From NCBI GenBank assembly GCA_030604135.1, contig JAUVWL010000031.1:1-38094 (forward strand): DNA of 38,094 nucleotides. The letters run 5' to 3'. Below, one piece after another: positions 1 through 7,317 of the stretch. The notes beneath the pieces were generated by a model. The model ran no database searches and had not been told where the DNA came from. It was given only the letters and a program-made list of their open reading frames with translations. Position 1 is the first letter of the stretch, and each line of letters begins with the position of its first letter. Position numbers and translations under genes: made by a program. This DNA comes from Burkholderiales bacterium. GTDB lineage: Bacteria; Pseudomonadota; Gammaproteobacteria; Burkholderiales; Burkholderiaceae_C.

Positions 1-552
1 CAGCAGGTGGTGCTGCTCGATGCCGATCCGCAGGGCTCGGCACTGGACTGGACCCAGCGCCGCAGCCAGCAAGGCCTACCCCGGCTCTTCAGCGCCGTCG
101 GCCTGGCCCGCGAAACCCTGCACCAGGAGGCGCCTGAACTCGCCCGCCGGGTCGATCACGTCGTCATCGACGGTCCCCCGCGCATCGCGGCGCTGGCGCG
201 CTCCGCGTTGCTGGCGGCCGACCGCGTGGTCATCCCGGTGCAGCCCAGCCCCTACGACCTGTGGGCCAGCGCCGAAATGGTGGCGTTGATCCGAGAAGCA
301 CATGTGTTCCGCCCGATGCTGCGCGCGGCCTTCGCCATCAACCGGCGCGTCAGCACCACCGTCATCGGCCGAGAAGCCCGCCAGGCGCTGGCAGAACAGC
401 CGCTGCCCGCTCTGCGTTCTGAAGTGCACCAGCGCATCGTTTTCGCCGACAGCGTGGCCGCCGGCCGGCTCGCTTGTGAAACCGCACCCGACAGCGCCGC
501 TGCGCGCGAGGTGGCCGCACTGGTCGATGAACTGCTGCGGTGGCCGTCATGA
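1..552 (+). CDS. parA: ParA-family partition ATPase, 5' end cut off by the window
   Basis: This is a ParA/MinD-type ATPase that helps maintain the excised or replicating element. The reading frame is open from base 1, so the N-terminus, including the deviant Walker A (KGGVGKT-type) loop, lies upstream of the window. What remains begins close to the DADPQGSALDW motif typical of short plasmid/ICE ParA proteins, followed by a Walker B-like VVIDGPP. About 184 residues are visible; about 30-40 are probably missing. The stop codon overlaps the start of the next gene (ATGA), so the two are probably co-translated. A ParA upstream of traF and the relaxase is the usual arrangement in Tn4371-type ICEs. 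The family call is firm; the exact role in element maintenance is inferred. Confidence 0.93.
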   Translation, partial: QQVVLLDADPQGSALDWTQRRSQQGLPRLFSAVGLARETLHQEAPELARRVDHVVIDGPPRIAALARSALLAADRVVIPVQPSPYDLWASAEMVALIREAHVFRPMLRAAFAINRRVSTTVIGREARQALAEQPLPALRSEVHQRIVFADSVAAGRLACETAPDSAAAREVAALVDELLRWPS

Positions 553-821
553 CGGAAGAACGCATTCAGCGTGGCAAGCGCATCGCCATTGGCTCGCGTC
601 CGCCGGCCAACCCGCAGGCTGAGGCATGGGTGCGTCAGGGCGATGGCGAAAGCCTGCAGAAAGGCGATCTGTTCACCGCCCGCCTGACGCTGGACATCAC
701 GCCCGCCATGCGCGCGCGCATCAAGGTCTCGGCGTTCACCCAAGGCACCACCGTGGCCGAGTTGCTGCGCGCCTTGCTGGAGCGCGAATTCCCTCAAACC
801 CGTTCGGAGACATCCCCATGA
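549..821 (+). CDS. Small ribbon-helix-helix partition partner of ParA (ParG-like)
   Basis: This gene encodes 90 residues from the ATG at 549, which overlaps the parA stop in an ATGA; a GTG at 540 in the same frame is a less likely start. The N-terminal half is basic and probably unstructured. The C-terminal half (about residues 45-85) has a beta strand (FTARLTLDIT) followed by two helices with a TTVAELLRALL turn, the pattern of MetJ/Arc/CopG ribbon-helix-helix proteins. A small RHH gene directly after parA normally encodes the centromere-binding protein and autorepressor of the partition operon. The fold is judged by eye; the ParG-like role is inferred from position. Confidence 0.75.
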   Translation: MTEERIQRGKRIAIGSRPPANPQAEAWVRQGDGESLQKGDLFTARLTLDITPAMRARIKVSAFTQGTTVAELLRALLEREFPQTRSETSP

Positions 822-1399
822 GCATGCACACCACGCCCGATGGCACGGTTGCGCCCAGCGCATCACATCCGCCGCTGCCGCATCCTGTTCCACTGCAGCC
901 CAGCCCAGTCGGCTCCCCGCCACTGACCCGTGTCTCTCTGGCCTACGTCCACCAGCGGTTCAACCTCTACCTGCGCTTTGGACAGCCGGAGCACACCGTG
1001 CAGCTCGACCACTGGCGGCGCTGCGCGGTCTTCAAACCATTGGCCATGTTCTGCCGCGTGCGCTGGCAGGCCAATGACCATGGCACGACGCTGTGGCAGT
1101 TGATGGTGCTGCAGGCCGGTACGCCCTTGGACACCTTGCAGCGTCTGCCCGGCGTACGTCCCGGCGCGCGCTTGTTGCTGCACGCAGAAGGCGAACTGAA
1201 GGTGCGCGCCGTGCTGCAGCAGATCGACGCCATCGAAGCCCAAGGCATCGACGCCTGCACCGTCACGCCCGCCTACTGGGGCACGCTAGGCAACCGCCTG
1301 GCTGCATGGACGTCTGGGCCATCGGCCGCTCCGCTGCAGTTGCCTGCCTACACCGCCGAGCGTCACGCTTCGTTGCGGACCACGAGAGCCCTGTCATGA
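818..1399 (+). CDS. DUF2840 domain protein of ICE backbone
   Basis: The ATG at 818 overlaps the preceding stop codon (ATGA) and has a GGAG-like ribosome site upstream; the product is 193 residues. The first 35 residues are proline-rich and of low complexity. The rest (from about LTRVSLAYVHQRFNLYLRFG) matches what I recognise as DUF2840, a family found almost only beside parA and traF in Tn4371-like ICEs. It shows no signal peptide, membrane segment or catalytic motif that I can identify. Its tight coupling to traF downstream suggests a role in transfer or its regulation, but the function is unknown. Confidence 0.8.
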   Translation: MSMHTTPDGTVAPSASHPPLPHPVPLQPSPVGSPPLTRVSLAYVHQRFNLYLRFGQPEHTVQLDHWRRCAVFKPLAMFCRVRWQANDHGTTLWQLMVLQAGTPLDTLQRLPGVRPGARLLLHAEGELKVRAVLQQIDAIEAQGIDACTVTPAYWGTLGNRLAAWTSGPSAAPLQLPAYTAERHASLRTTRALS

Positions 1400-1935
1400 C
1401 AAACTCACAAGCATCCAGAACGGCAATCGCCTGTTCCGCCGCCATCGGCTTGGCTGCGCTCGCCTGGGCCTCGTTCACCAAGCCTTTGCCACGCCTGGTC
1501 TACAACCCGTCGAACAGCGTTCCGGTGGGCTGGTACCGCGTCGGGCCGCTTCCGCTGCAGCCCAACCATCTGCGGGCCGGCAGCATCGTGCTTGTCCACT
1601 TGCCTGCAGAAGCCGCTGCACTGGCAGCGCAGCGCGGCTACCTGCCGCCGAGCGTGCCGTTGCTCAAGCGCGTGGGCGCCGTGGCGCCGCAGCGCGTGTG
1701 CATCACCGGACAGTTTCTGCGCATCGACGGGCACACCGTGGCCACCGCATTGAGCGTAGACCGCATGGGCCGCCCCCTGCACGGCTGGCCGCAGTGCCGC
1801 CGCCTGCAGGCTGACGAGGTTTTCCTTCTCAGCGCGGCAAATCCGGCGTCTTTCGACAGCCGCTACTTCGGGCCGGTGCGCGCCGCCGATGTGATCGGCA
1901 TTGCGCAGCCGTTGTGGCTGCAGGAGCAGCCATGA
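1396..1935 (+). CDS. traF: TraF-type S26 signal peptidase
   Basis: This is a conjugative S26 peptidase of 179 residues, starting at the ATG overlapping the DUF2840 stop. One N-terminal membrane segment (about residues 9-27) anchors it in the inner membrane with the active site in the periplasm. The SxPxGxY box at residues 41-47 supplies the catalytic serine (Ser41), and LLKRVGA at about 89-95 supplies the general-base lysine (Lys91). The family box DSRYFGP is near the C-terminus. In RP4, TraF matures and cyclises the pilin TrbC; the trbC at 27486 is the expected substrate here. Length and motifs match the family. Confidence 0.92.
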   Translation: MTNSQASRTAIACSAAIGLAALAWASFTKPLPRLVYNPSNSVPVGWYRVGPLPLQPNHLRAGSIVLVHLPAEAAALAAQRGYLPPSVPLLKRVGAVAPQRVCITGQFLRIDGHTVATALSVDRMGRPLHGWPQCRRLQADEVFLLSAANPASFDSRYFGPVRAADVIGIAQPLWLQEQP

Positions 1936-2210
1936 CGACCGCACGACGGCTGCCGTCGCTGCCGCCGGTGCATCGCCTCACCGTGCCCGTCGTCCCGGTG
2001 GACGGCACAGGTGCGCGGGGAAGGATGCAGGGCAAGATAAAAGGTCGCGGCACTCAGCCGCTTGAAAACCCTGTCTGCACGTGGGGGTGGCGCGGCACGC
2101 GCCAAGGAGCAGCGGCGTGCTGCGAGAGTGCGCAACGCTGCATCGGCATTGGCGAAGGTGCGTGCTTCGCCCGCTTGGCTGCGCCGGTCTTGGATGGAAT
2201 CGCCCGATGA
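1932..2210 (+). CDS. Possible small protein between traF and relaxase (doubtful)
   Basis: A 92-residue frame runs from an ATG that overlaps the traF stop (ATGA) to a stop that overlaps the relaxase start (ATGA at 2207). This double overlap, like the rest of the operon, is the best evidence that it is translated, at least to carry ribosomes to the relaxase. The residue composition is odd (many Arg, Gly, Ala and Cys) with no recognisable domain, and the DNA contains inverted repeats expected of a non-coding oriT region. It may be a real small protein, or a leader frame over a cis-acting site. I do not recognise it. Confidence 0.4.
   Translation: MTTARRLPSLPPVHRLTVPVVPVDGTGARGRMQGKIKGRGTQPLENPVCTWGWRGTRQGAAACCESAQRCIGIGEGACFARLAAPVLDGIAR
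2089..2171. other. Inverted repeats upstream of the relaxase, candidate oriT
   Basis: Two perfect dyads lie within 120 bases of the relaxase start: GGCGCG (2089-2094) with CGCGCC (2098-2103), and GGCGAAG (2151-2157) with CTTCGCC (2165-2171) around a 7-base loop. A hairpin near the relaxase gene is typical of transfer origins of MOBP/MOBQ systems. I do not see an IncP-type nic consensus, so the assignment is tentative. Confidence 0.4.
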
Positions 2211-4165
2211 GCCGCAGCAATGAAGACCACTTTCGGATCCGTCCCGGCACGCCGAAACAGCGTGGCGACGCTTTCATCAGCAAGGTGCTGCGCCAGACCA
2301 ACAAGGCCGGAGCCAAGCTCGGAAAGACGATCGGCAAGGCCGGCCAGCGGCCGGGTTCCCGGCTGGGGCGAGGCCACGTCGCGGCCCGTTTCGCCGGGAC
2401 CTCGCTCACGCCCAACGCTCGCCGCGTTACGATCAAGGCGCGACTGGTCCATCTGGCCAAGGCCGGGCCGCGCTCAACCGCTACGCACCTGCGCTACATC
2501 GAGCGCGAAGGGGTTGATCGCCAGGGCGGTCCGGGACACGCCTATGGTCCGACTACTGACGCGGCGGACACCGCCGCTTTCGAGGAGCGCGGACGCGAGG
2601 ATCGCCACCAATTCCGCTTCATCGTCTCACCGGAAGACGCCGAACAGCTCGACGATCTGCGCACCTACACCCGGCAACTGATGGCGCGCATGGAAGCCGA
2701 TCTGGGCACGCGGCTGGACTGGGTGGCGGTGGATCACTGGAACACCGACAACCCACACACGCACGTCGTCCTGCGCGGCAAGGACGACACCGGCAAAGAC
2801 CTCATCATTTCCCGCGACTACATCGCCGTGGGAATGCGCCACCGGGCCGCAGAACTGGCAACCGAATGGCTGGGGCCGCGCACCGAGTTGGAGATCCAGC
2901 GGGCCATGCAACGCGAAGTCGACCAGGAGCGGTGGACGAGTTTGGATCGCACCTTGCACCACGAGGCCAAGGACGGTCTGGTGCTGCCCGAAACGCTGGC
3001 CGATCCCCGGTTGCAACGTCAGCGGCAAATGCTGATCGGACGCCTGCAGCGCTTGCAGCGCATGGGGCTGGCGACTGAGCAGAAGCCAGGCGTGTGGGCC
3101 ATTCATCCCGAGACCGAGCCGACACTACGGGCCATGGGCGAGCGCGGCGACATCATCCGCACCATGCAGCGAGCCATGAGTGGCAAGCAGCGCGAGCTAG
3201 CCGTGTTCCAGTCTTGCGCGGATGGACACACCATCGTAGGACGCGTCGCCGCCAAAGGGCTGGAAGACGAACTGTACGGCAAGGGCTATCTGGTCATCGA
3301 TGGGGTCGACGGCAAAGCGCACTACGTCGCTCTGCCACCGCGGTCGGAACTGGAGCAATACCCCACAGGCGCCGTGGTGGAGGTGAAAGGTTCTCCCAAG
3401 GTGCGCGCGGCCGACCGGAACATCGCCGCGCTGTCGGTGAACGGCATCTATCGCACCGACCATCACCTAGCACTTCCCCAAGGTCAGTCCACGCCAGATC
3501 GAGACCCGCGCGAGGTGGTGGCCGCGCATGTGCGCCGGCTCGAAGCCCTGCGCCGTGCCGGCATCGTGGAGCGCGAGGCCGAAGGCGTTTGGCGAATACC
3601 CGGCGACCTGACCGAACAAGGCCGCCAGTTCGATGTCCAGCGCCTGGGCGGAGGCGCTGCGGTGGAACTGAAGGCACACCTGCCCATCGAACGGCAGACC
3701 CGCGTGATCGGCGCGACCTGGCTGGACCAACAGTTGATCAGCGGTGGCAAGGGGCTGGGAGATGTGGGCTTTGGCGGGGAGGTCAAGGACGCGCTGCAGC
3801 AACGGGTTGATTTTCTGGCCGAACAGGGGCTGGCTGAGCGGCGCGGGCAGCATGTGGTTTTGGCTCGCAGTCTTTTGGCGACGCTGCGCGGACGCGAGCT
3901 AAAAAGTACTGCGCAGGACGTCACAGCAGAAACCAGCCTGGAATATCGTCCAATTGCCGACGGTCAGCGTGTGGTGGGCATCTATCGCCGCAGCTTCATG
4001 CTCGCCAGCGGGCGCTACGCTATGCTGGATGACGGCATAGGGTTCAGCCTGGTGCCCTGGAACCCAACCATTGAGCAGCGGGTGGGAAAGAACATTTCGG
4101 CCGTTGTGCGTGGAGGATGCGTGGTGTTGGACAGCAGAAAACAAATAGGGTTGCCTATTGGATAG
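2207..4165 (+). CDS. rlxS: Relaxase/mobilisation nuclease with DUF3363 (RlxS/TraI-like)
   Basis: This protein nicks the element at oriT, stays bound to the 5' end and is carried to the recipient. The ATG at 2207 (MSRSNEDHFRIRPG) gives 652 residues; upstream in-frame starts lie inside the preceding region and are unlikely. The relaxase core is at about residues 80-230. The metal-binding motif DHWNTDNPHTHVV spans residues 176-188, with His184 and His186 as ligands. Tyr97 in HLRYIEREG is a candidate nicking tyrosine. The long C-terminal half matches DUF3363, the hallmark of relaxases in Tn4371-like ICEs. The C-terminus looks intact, although cargo follows immediately. TraG (23931) is the expected coupling partner. 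Confidence 0.92.
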   Translation: MSRSNEDHFRIRPGTPKQRGDAFISKVLRQTNKAGAKLGKTIGKAGQRPGSRLGRGHVAARFAGTSLTPNARRVTIKARLVHLAKAGPRSTATHLRYIEREGVDRQGGPGHAYGPTTDAADTAAFEERGREDRHQFRFIVSPEDAEQLDDLRTYTRQLMARMEADLGTRLDWVAVDHWNTDNPHTHVVLRGKDDTGKDLIISRDYIAVGMRHRAAELATEWLGPRTELEIQRAMQREVDQERWTSLDRTLHHEAKDGLVLPETLADPRLQRQRQMLIGRLQRLQRMGLATEQKPGVWAIHPETEPTLRAMGERGDIIRTMQRAMSGKQRELAVFQSCADGHTIVGRVAAKGLEDELYGKGYLVIDGVDGKAHYVALPPRSELEQYPTGAVVEVKGSPKVRAADRNIAALSVNGIYRTDHHLALPQGQSTPDRDPREVVAAHVRRLEALRRAGIVEREAEGVWRIPGDLTEQGRQFDVQRLGGGAAVELKAHLPIERQTRVIGATWLDQQLISGGKGLGDVGFGGEVKDALQQRVDFLAEQGLAERRGQHVVLARSLLATLRGRELKSTAQDVTAETSLEYRPIADGQRVVGIYRRSFMLASGRYAMLDDGIGFSLVPWNPTIEQRVGKNISAVVRGGCVVLDSRKQIGLPIG

Positions 4166-4291
4166 GTTGCTTGCAGCCAATGCGCGGTCAAATCTCCTCG
4201 GTTGCATTCATCAACAGCAGGTCAGTTAACCCCAGCGGTCAGCCTGTAGTTCAGAACTGTCCGGTTTCCCCGGGGGAACTTCACCGAGGCT

Positions 4292-4562
4292 GCGCCGGCT
4301 CCTGGGTCGTGTGAGCCAGGCGTAGAACCCGCCACGCGAGACACCGAGCGCCTCGCACATCAGATTGACCGGCCAGGCCCCTCGGTGTTTCGCCACGAAG
4401 CCGAACTTCACATCGACTCCTTCGCGAAGTAGGCCGCGGCTCTTTCAGGATGTCGCGCTCCATCTTGAGCTTGGCCACTTCCTTGCGCAGCCGCGCTATC
4501 TCGGCGTCCTGGACCTTCTGTTTGCCGTTACCAGGAAACGCCTCCTGGGGCTCCTCTGGTCG
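4292..4562 (-). mobile_element. IS3-family insertion sequence fragment (orfA end and orfB start)
   Basis: On the minus strand the frame reads as the C-terminal part of an IS3-family OrfA (leucine-zipper-like region EIARLRKEVAKLKMERDILK), then the N-terminus of OrfB from a GTG at 4411 (AKHRGAWPVNLMCEALGVSR). The HTH of OrfA and the catalytic DDE region of OrfB are both missing. After about 40 OrfB residues the sequence stops resembling the family. OrfA also appears to have lost one base at the DILK(K)AAAYFAKES stretch, shifting the frame. It is therefore dead. It lies exactly between the relaxase and the cargo and is probably a scar of cargo acquisition. The outer ends cannot be placed precisely. 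Confidence 0.8.
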
Positions 4563-4592
4563 ATAGCAATTTTGGACAACAACTTTATTCAA

Positions 4593-4605
4593 TTCATTCA
4601 ATACG
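4593..4605 (+). promoter_or_regulatory. Motif TTCATTCAATACG upstream of chnC
   Basis: This AT-rich 13-mer lies 60 bases before chnC. A near copy (TTCATTGAATACG) occurs at 10684 before the outer-membrane gene, and a shorter one (TTCATTCAACG) at 5624 before chnB. The repetition suggests a shared operator, perhaps for the AraC-type regulator encoded at 12049. This is inference from three sites only. Confidence 0.35.
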
Positions 4606-4665
4606 CCATGCACCTACGTTTCGAAAATGGGAAGAGCTTCATCCAACCGCCCACAAGGAGACATC

Positions 4666-5568
4666 ATGAGTATTTCACCCCCGGCCGATTTCTTGCGCAA
4701 GCTCTACCAGTCCTGGTCAGAGCGCATGGCGGCAAACCCTGCACTGACCATCGACGACCTGCGAAGTCTGTTTGACGAGTGGCACCAGCCCACCATGGAG
4801 CCCGAGGGGGTCACCTACAAGTCAGAGGTGGTGGCCGGTATTGAGGCCATCTGGGCGCTGCCCGTAGGCGCCGATACTTCCAAAGTGATTCTCTATACCC
4901 ATGGCGGGGGCTTCGCGGTCGGATCGGCAGCCAGCCATCGCAAGCTCGCCGGGCACCTGGCCAAACACCTGGGCGTCACGGCTGTGGTCATCGACTACCG
5001 TCGCGCTCCCGAGCATCCGTTCCCCGCCCAAATCGAAGATGCAACGGCTGTCTACCGAGACCTGCTTTCCAGGGGGTACAAGGCGCAGGACATCACCACC
5101 AGTGGTGACTCCGCGGGCGGCAATCTGGCCATCGCGACGGTGCTGAAATTGCGTGATGATGGTGTTCCATTGCCAGGTTCGGTCATCGCGTTCTCGCCCT
5201 GGCTGGACATGGAACATGTGGGCATGACGCTGGAGACCAATGCGGCCACTGATGCCCTGGTTGGAAAGGGCATTCTGGAGGCCATGTCTGGCATGTTCCT
5301 CGGCGAGCAGGGGTCGCGAACGGATCCTTTGGCCAATCCGCTCAAGGCGAACTACAAGGGCTTTCCGCGCCTGTATGTCAACGCCGGTTCCAACGAGACG
5401 CTGCTTGATAACGCCACCGGCCTAGCCAGCATCGCCAAGGACGCAGGGGTCCAGGTGACGCTCTCTGTGGTCGACGGCATGCAGCACGTTTTCCCCTTCC
5501 TGGCCGGCCGTGCCGTGGAGGCGGACGAGGAACTGCGTCGCATCGCGAAGTGGTTCAAGGGCAGTTGA
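4666..5568 (+). CDS. chnC: Caprolactone hydrolase, HSL-type alpha/beta hydrolase
   Basis: Likely opens epsilon-caprolactone to 6-hydroxyhexanoate in the cytoplasm. The ATG at 4666 has a strong AAGGAG at 4655-4660 and gives 300 residues, the usual size. It is a hormone-sensitive-lipase-type (family IV) esterase: the HGGG oxyanion motif is at 79-82, the nucleophile motif GDSAGG at 147-152 (Ser149), the probable acid is Asp248 in ETLLDNA, and His274 is in GMQHVFPF. The neighbours are a cyclohexanone monooxygenase and the two dehydrogenases that oxidise its product, which fixes the substrate better than the sequence alone. A terminator-like hairpin follows directly, so it may be partly transcriptionally separate from chnB. 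Another lactone or ester substrate is possible. Confidence 0.88.
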   Translation: MSISPPADFLRKLYQSWSERMAANPALTIDDLRSLFDEWHQPTMEPEGVTYKSEVVAGIEAIWALPVGADTSKVILYTHGGGFAVGSAASHRKLAGHLAKHLGVTAVVIDYRRAPEHPFPAQIEDATAVYRDLLSRGYKAQDITTSGDSAGGNLAIATVLKLRDDGVPLPGSVIAFSPWLDMEHVGMTLETNAATDALVGKGILEAMSGMFLGEQGSRTDPLANPLKANYKGFPRLYVNAGSNETLLDNATGLASIAKDAGVQVTLSVVDGMQHVFPFLAGRAVEADEELRRIAKWFKGS

Positions 5569-5586
5569 CGCTCGCTCATTTCCTTG

Positions 5587-5615
5587 CCTGAGCCGTATCG
5601 GCTCAGGTTTTCCTT
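5587..5615 (+). terminator. Rho-independent terminator after chnC
   Basis: A perfect 9-base stem (CCTGAGCCG at 5587-5595, CGGCTCAGG at 5599-5607) with loop TAT is followed by TTTTCCTTTCTTTC. This is the textbook form, 18 bases past the chnC stop. It implies that chnB needs read-through or its own promoter. Confidence 0.75.
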
Positions 5616-5623
5616 TCTTTCAG

Positions 5624-5669
5624 TTCATTCAACGGGAGCCAAAGTGCCCTCGCAGGGCGGAGCTTTGGC
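5624..5669 (+). promoter_or_regulatory. chnB leader: repeated motif plus compound hairpin
   Basis: TTCATTCAACG (5624-5634) resembles the motif before chnC and before the outer-membrane gene. It is followed by a nested inverted repeat: outer GCCAAAG (5638-5644)/CTTTGGC (5663-5669) and inner GCCCT (5646-5650)/AGGGC (5654-5658). The structure ends 19 bases before the chnB ATG, leaving the ribosome site (AAAGAGA) free. It may stabilise the mRNA or control entry into chnB. Confidence 0.4.
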
Positions 5670-5688
5670 GCCATCAAAGAGACAAGTC

Positions 5689-7284
5689 ATGAAAAACACA
5701 ACCCATTTCGACGCAATCATCATTGGCGCGGGCTTCGGCGGCATGTACATGCTGAAGAAGCTGCGCGATGAACAGGGCTTGAAGGTCCGCGTCTTTGACA
5801 AGGCGGGCGGCGTGGGCGGCACTTGGTACTGGAACCGCTACCCGGGTGCGCTCTCCGACACCGAGAGCTTTGTGTACTGCTACTCGTGGGACAAAGCGCT
5901 GTTGCAGGAGATGCAAATCACTACCCGCTATCTGACCCAACCACAGATTCTTTCCTATCTGGAACATGTGGCGGATCGCTACAAGCTTCGGCCCGACATC
6001 CAGCTAAACACCGGCATTTCGGCTGCTCACTTCAATGAGTCGACCAAGACCTGGGAAGTCACCACCGATACGGGTGAAACCTACACCGCCAAGTTCATCG
6101 TGACGGCACTCGGTTTGCTGTCGGCCACCAACATCCCCAACATCAAAGGCCGGGACAGCTTCCAGGGCGAGTGGTACCACACCGGCAACTGGCCCGAGGG
6201 CGTTGAATTCGAAGGCAAGCGCGTGGGCGTGATCGGCACCGGTTCCACCGGCACCCAAGTCATCACCGCGATCGCGCCAAAGGTCGAACACCTGACTGTC
6301 TTCCAACGTTCACCCCAGTACAGCGTCCCGGTCGGCAATGGCCCCGTGACGGCGGATTACGTGGCGGATGTGAAGAAGAACTACGACGAAATCTGGGAAC
6401 AGGTAAAGGGTTCCGTTGTCGCTTTCGGCTTCAAGGAGAGCACCGTCTCTGCAATGAGCGTGTCCGAGGAGGAGCGCAAAGCCGTGTTCCAGAAGGCTTG
6501 GGAGAACGGTGGCGGTTTTCGCTTCATGTTCGAGACCTTCTGCGACATCGCCACCGATGAGCAGGCTAACCTGGCGGCGCAGGACTTCATCCGCAGCAAG
6601 ATCGCCGAAATCGTCAAGGATCCGGAAGTTGCTCGCAAGCTGATGCCGCAGGACCTGTACGCCAAGCGCCCGCTGTGCGACAGCGGCTACTACGCGACCT
6701 ACAACCGGCCGAACGTCAAACTGCTCGACGTCAAGGCCAACCCGATCGCCGAGATCACCCCCAAAGGCGTGCGCACAGCGGATGGTGTGGAGCATGAACT
6801 CGACATGCTGATCTTCGCCACGGGTTTCGATGCGGTGGACGGCAACTACACCAAGATCGACATCCGCGGGCGCAACGGACTGAGCATCAAGGACCACTGG
6901 AAATCCGGTCCGACCAGCTACCTGGGCATGACGAATGCGAACTACCCCAACATGTTCATGGTGCTCGGACCCAATGGCCCCTTCACCAACCTGCCGCCGT
7001 CGATTGAGACCCAGGTCGAGTGGATCAGCGAGCTGATCAGCGAGGTCAATGCCAAGGACATGAGCACGGTGGAACCCACCAAATCAGCCGAAGCCAGCTG
7101 GACCAAGACCTGTCAGGAAATAGCCGGCATGACCCTGTTTCCCAAAGCCGAGTCGTGGATCTTCGGCGCCAACATTCCCGGCAAGAGCAACACGGTCTAT
7201 TTCTACATGGCCGGTCTTGGCGCCTACCGACAACAACTCTCCACTGTCAAGAGCGAGGGCTATCAGGGCTTCCTGTTCCAGTAA
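5689..7284 (+). CDS. chnB: Cyclohexanone monooxygenase (type I Baeyer-Villiger, FAD/NADPH)
   Basis: Inserts one atom of O2 into cyclohexanone to give epsilon-caprolactone, using FAD and NADPH. The ATG at 5689 (MKNTTHFDAIIIGAGFGG) is chosen over an in-frame start at 5584, which would cross the terminator; this gives 531 residues. The FAD GxGxxG is at 13-18, the Baeyer-Villiger fingerprint FxGxxxHxxxWP at 158-169, the NADPH GxGxxG at 183-188, and ATGFD lies further on. Arg327 in YAKRPLCDSGYY corresponds to the catalytic arginine of the Acinetobacter enzyme. Many long stretches match what I remember of that enzyme, so cyclohexanone rather than cyclopentanone or acetone monooxygenase is favoured. 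ChnA, which makes the ketone, follows after 33 bases. Confidence 0.93.
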   Translation: MKNTTHFDAIIIGAGFGGMYMLKKLRDEQGLKVRVFDKAGGVGGTWYWNRYPGALSDTESFVYCYSWDKALLQEMQITTRYLTQPQILSYLEHVADRYKLRPDIQLNTGISAAHFNESTKTWEVTTDTGETYTAKFIVTALGLLSATNIPNIKGRDSFQGEWYHTGNWPEGVEFEGKRVGVIGTGSTGTQVITAIAPKVEHLTVFQRSPQYSVPVGNGPVTADYVADVKKNYDEIWEQVKGSVVAFGFKESTVSAMSVSEEERKAVFQKAWENGGGFRFMFETFCDIATDEQANLAAQDFIRSKIAEIVKDPEVARKLMPQDLYAKRPLCDSGYYATYNRPNVKLLDVKANPIAEITPKGVRTADGVEHELDMLIFATGFDAVDGNYTKIDIRGRNGLSIKDHWKSGPTSYLGMTNANYPNMFMVLGPNGPFTNLPPSIETQVEWISELISEVNAKDMSTVEPTKSAEASWTKTCQEIAGMTLFPKAESWIFGANIPGKSNTVYFYMAGLGAYRQQLSTVKSEGYQGFLFQ

Positions 7285-7317
7285 TTCCCGTAGGCACAAA
7301 CGAACGAAAGAGACAAC

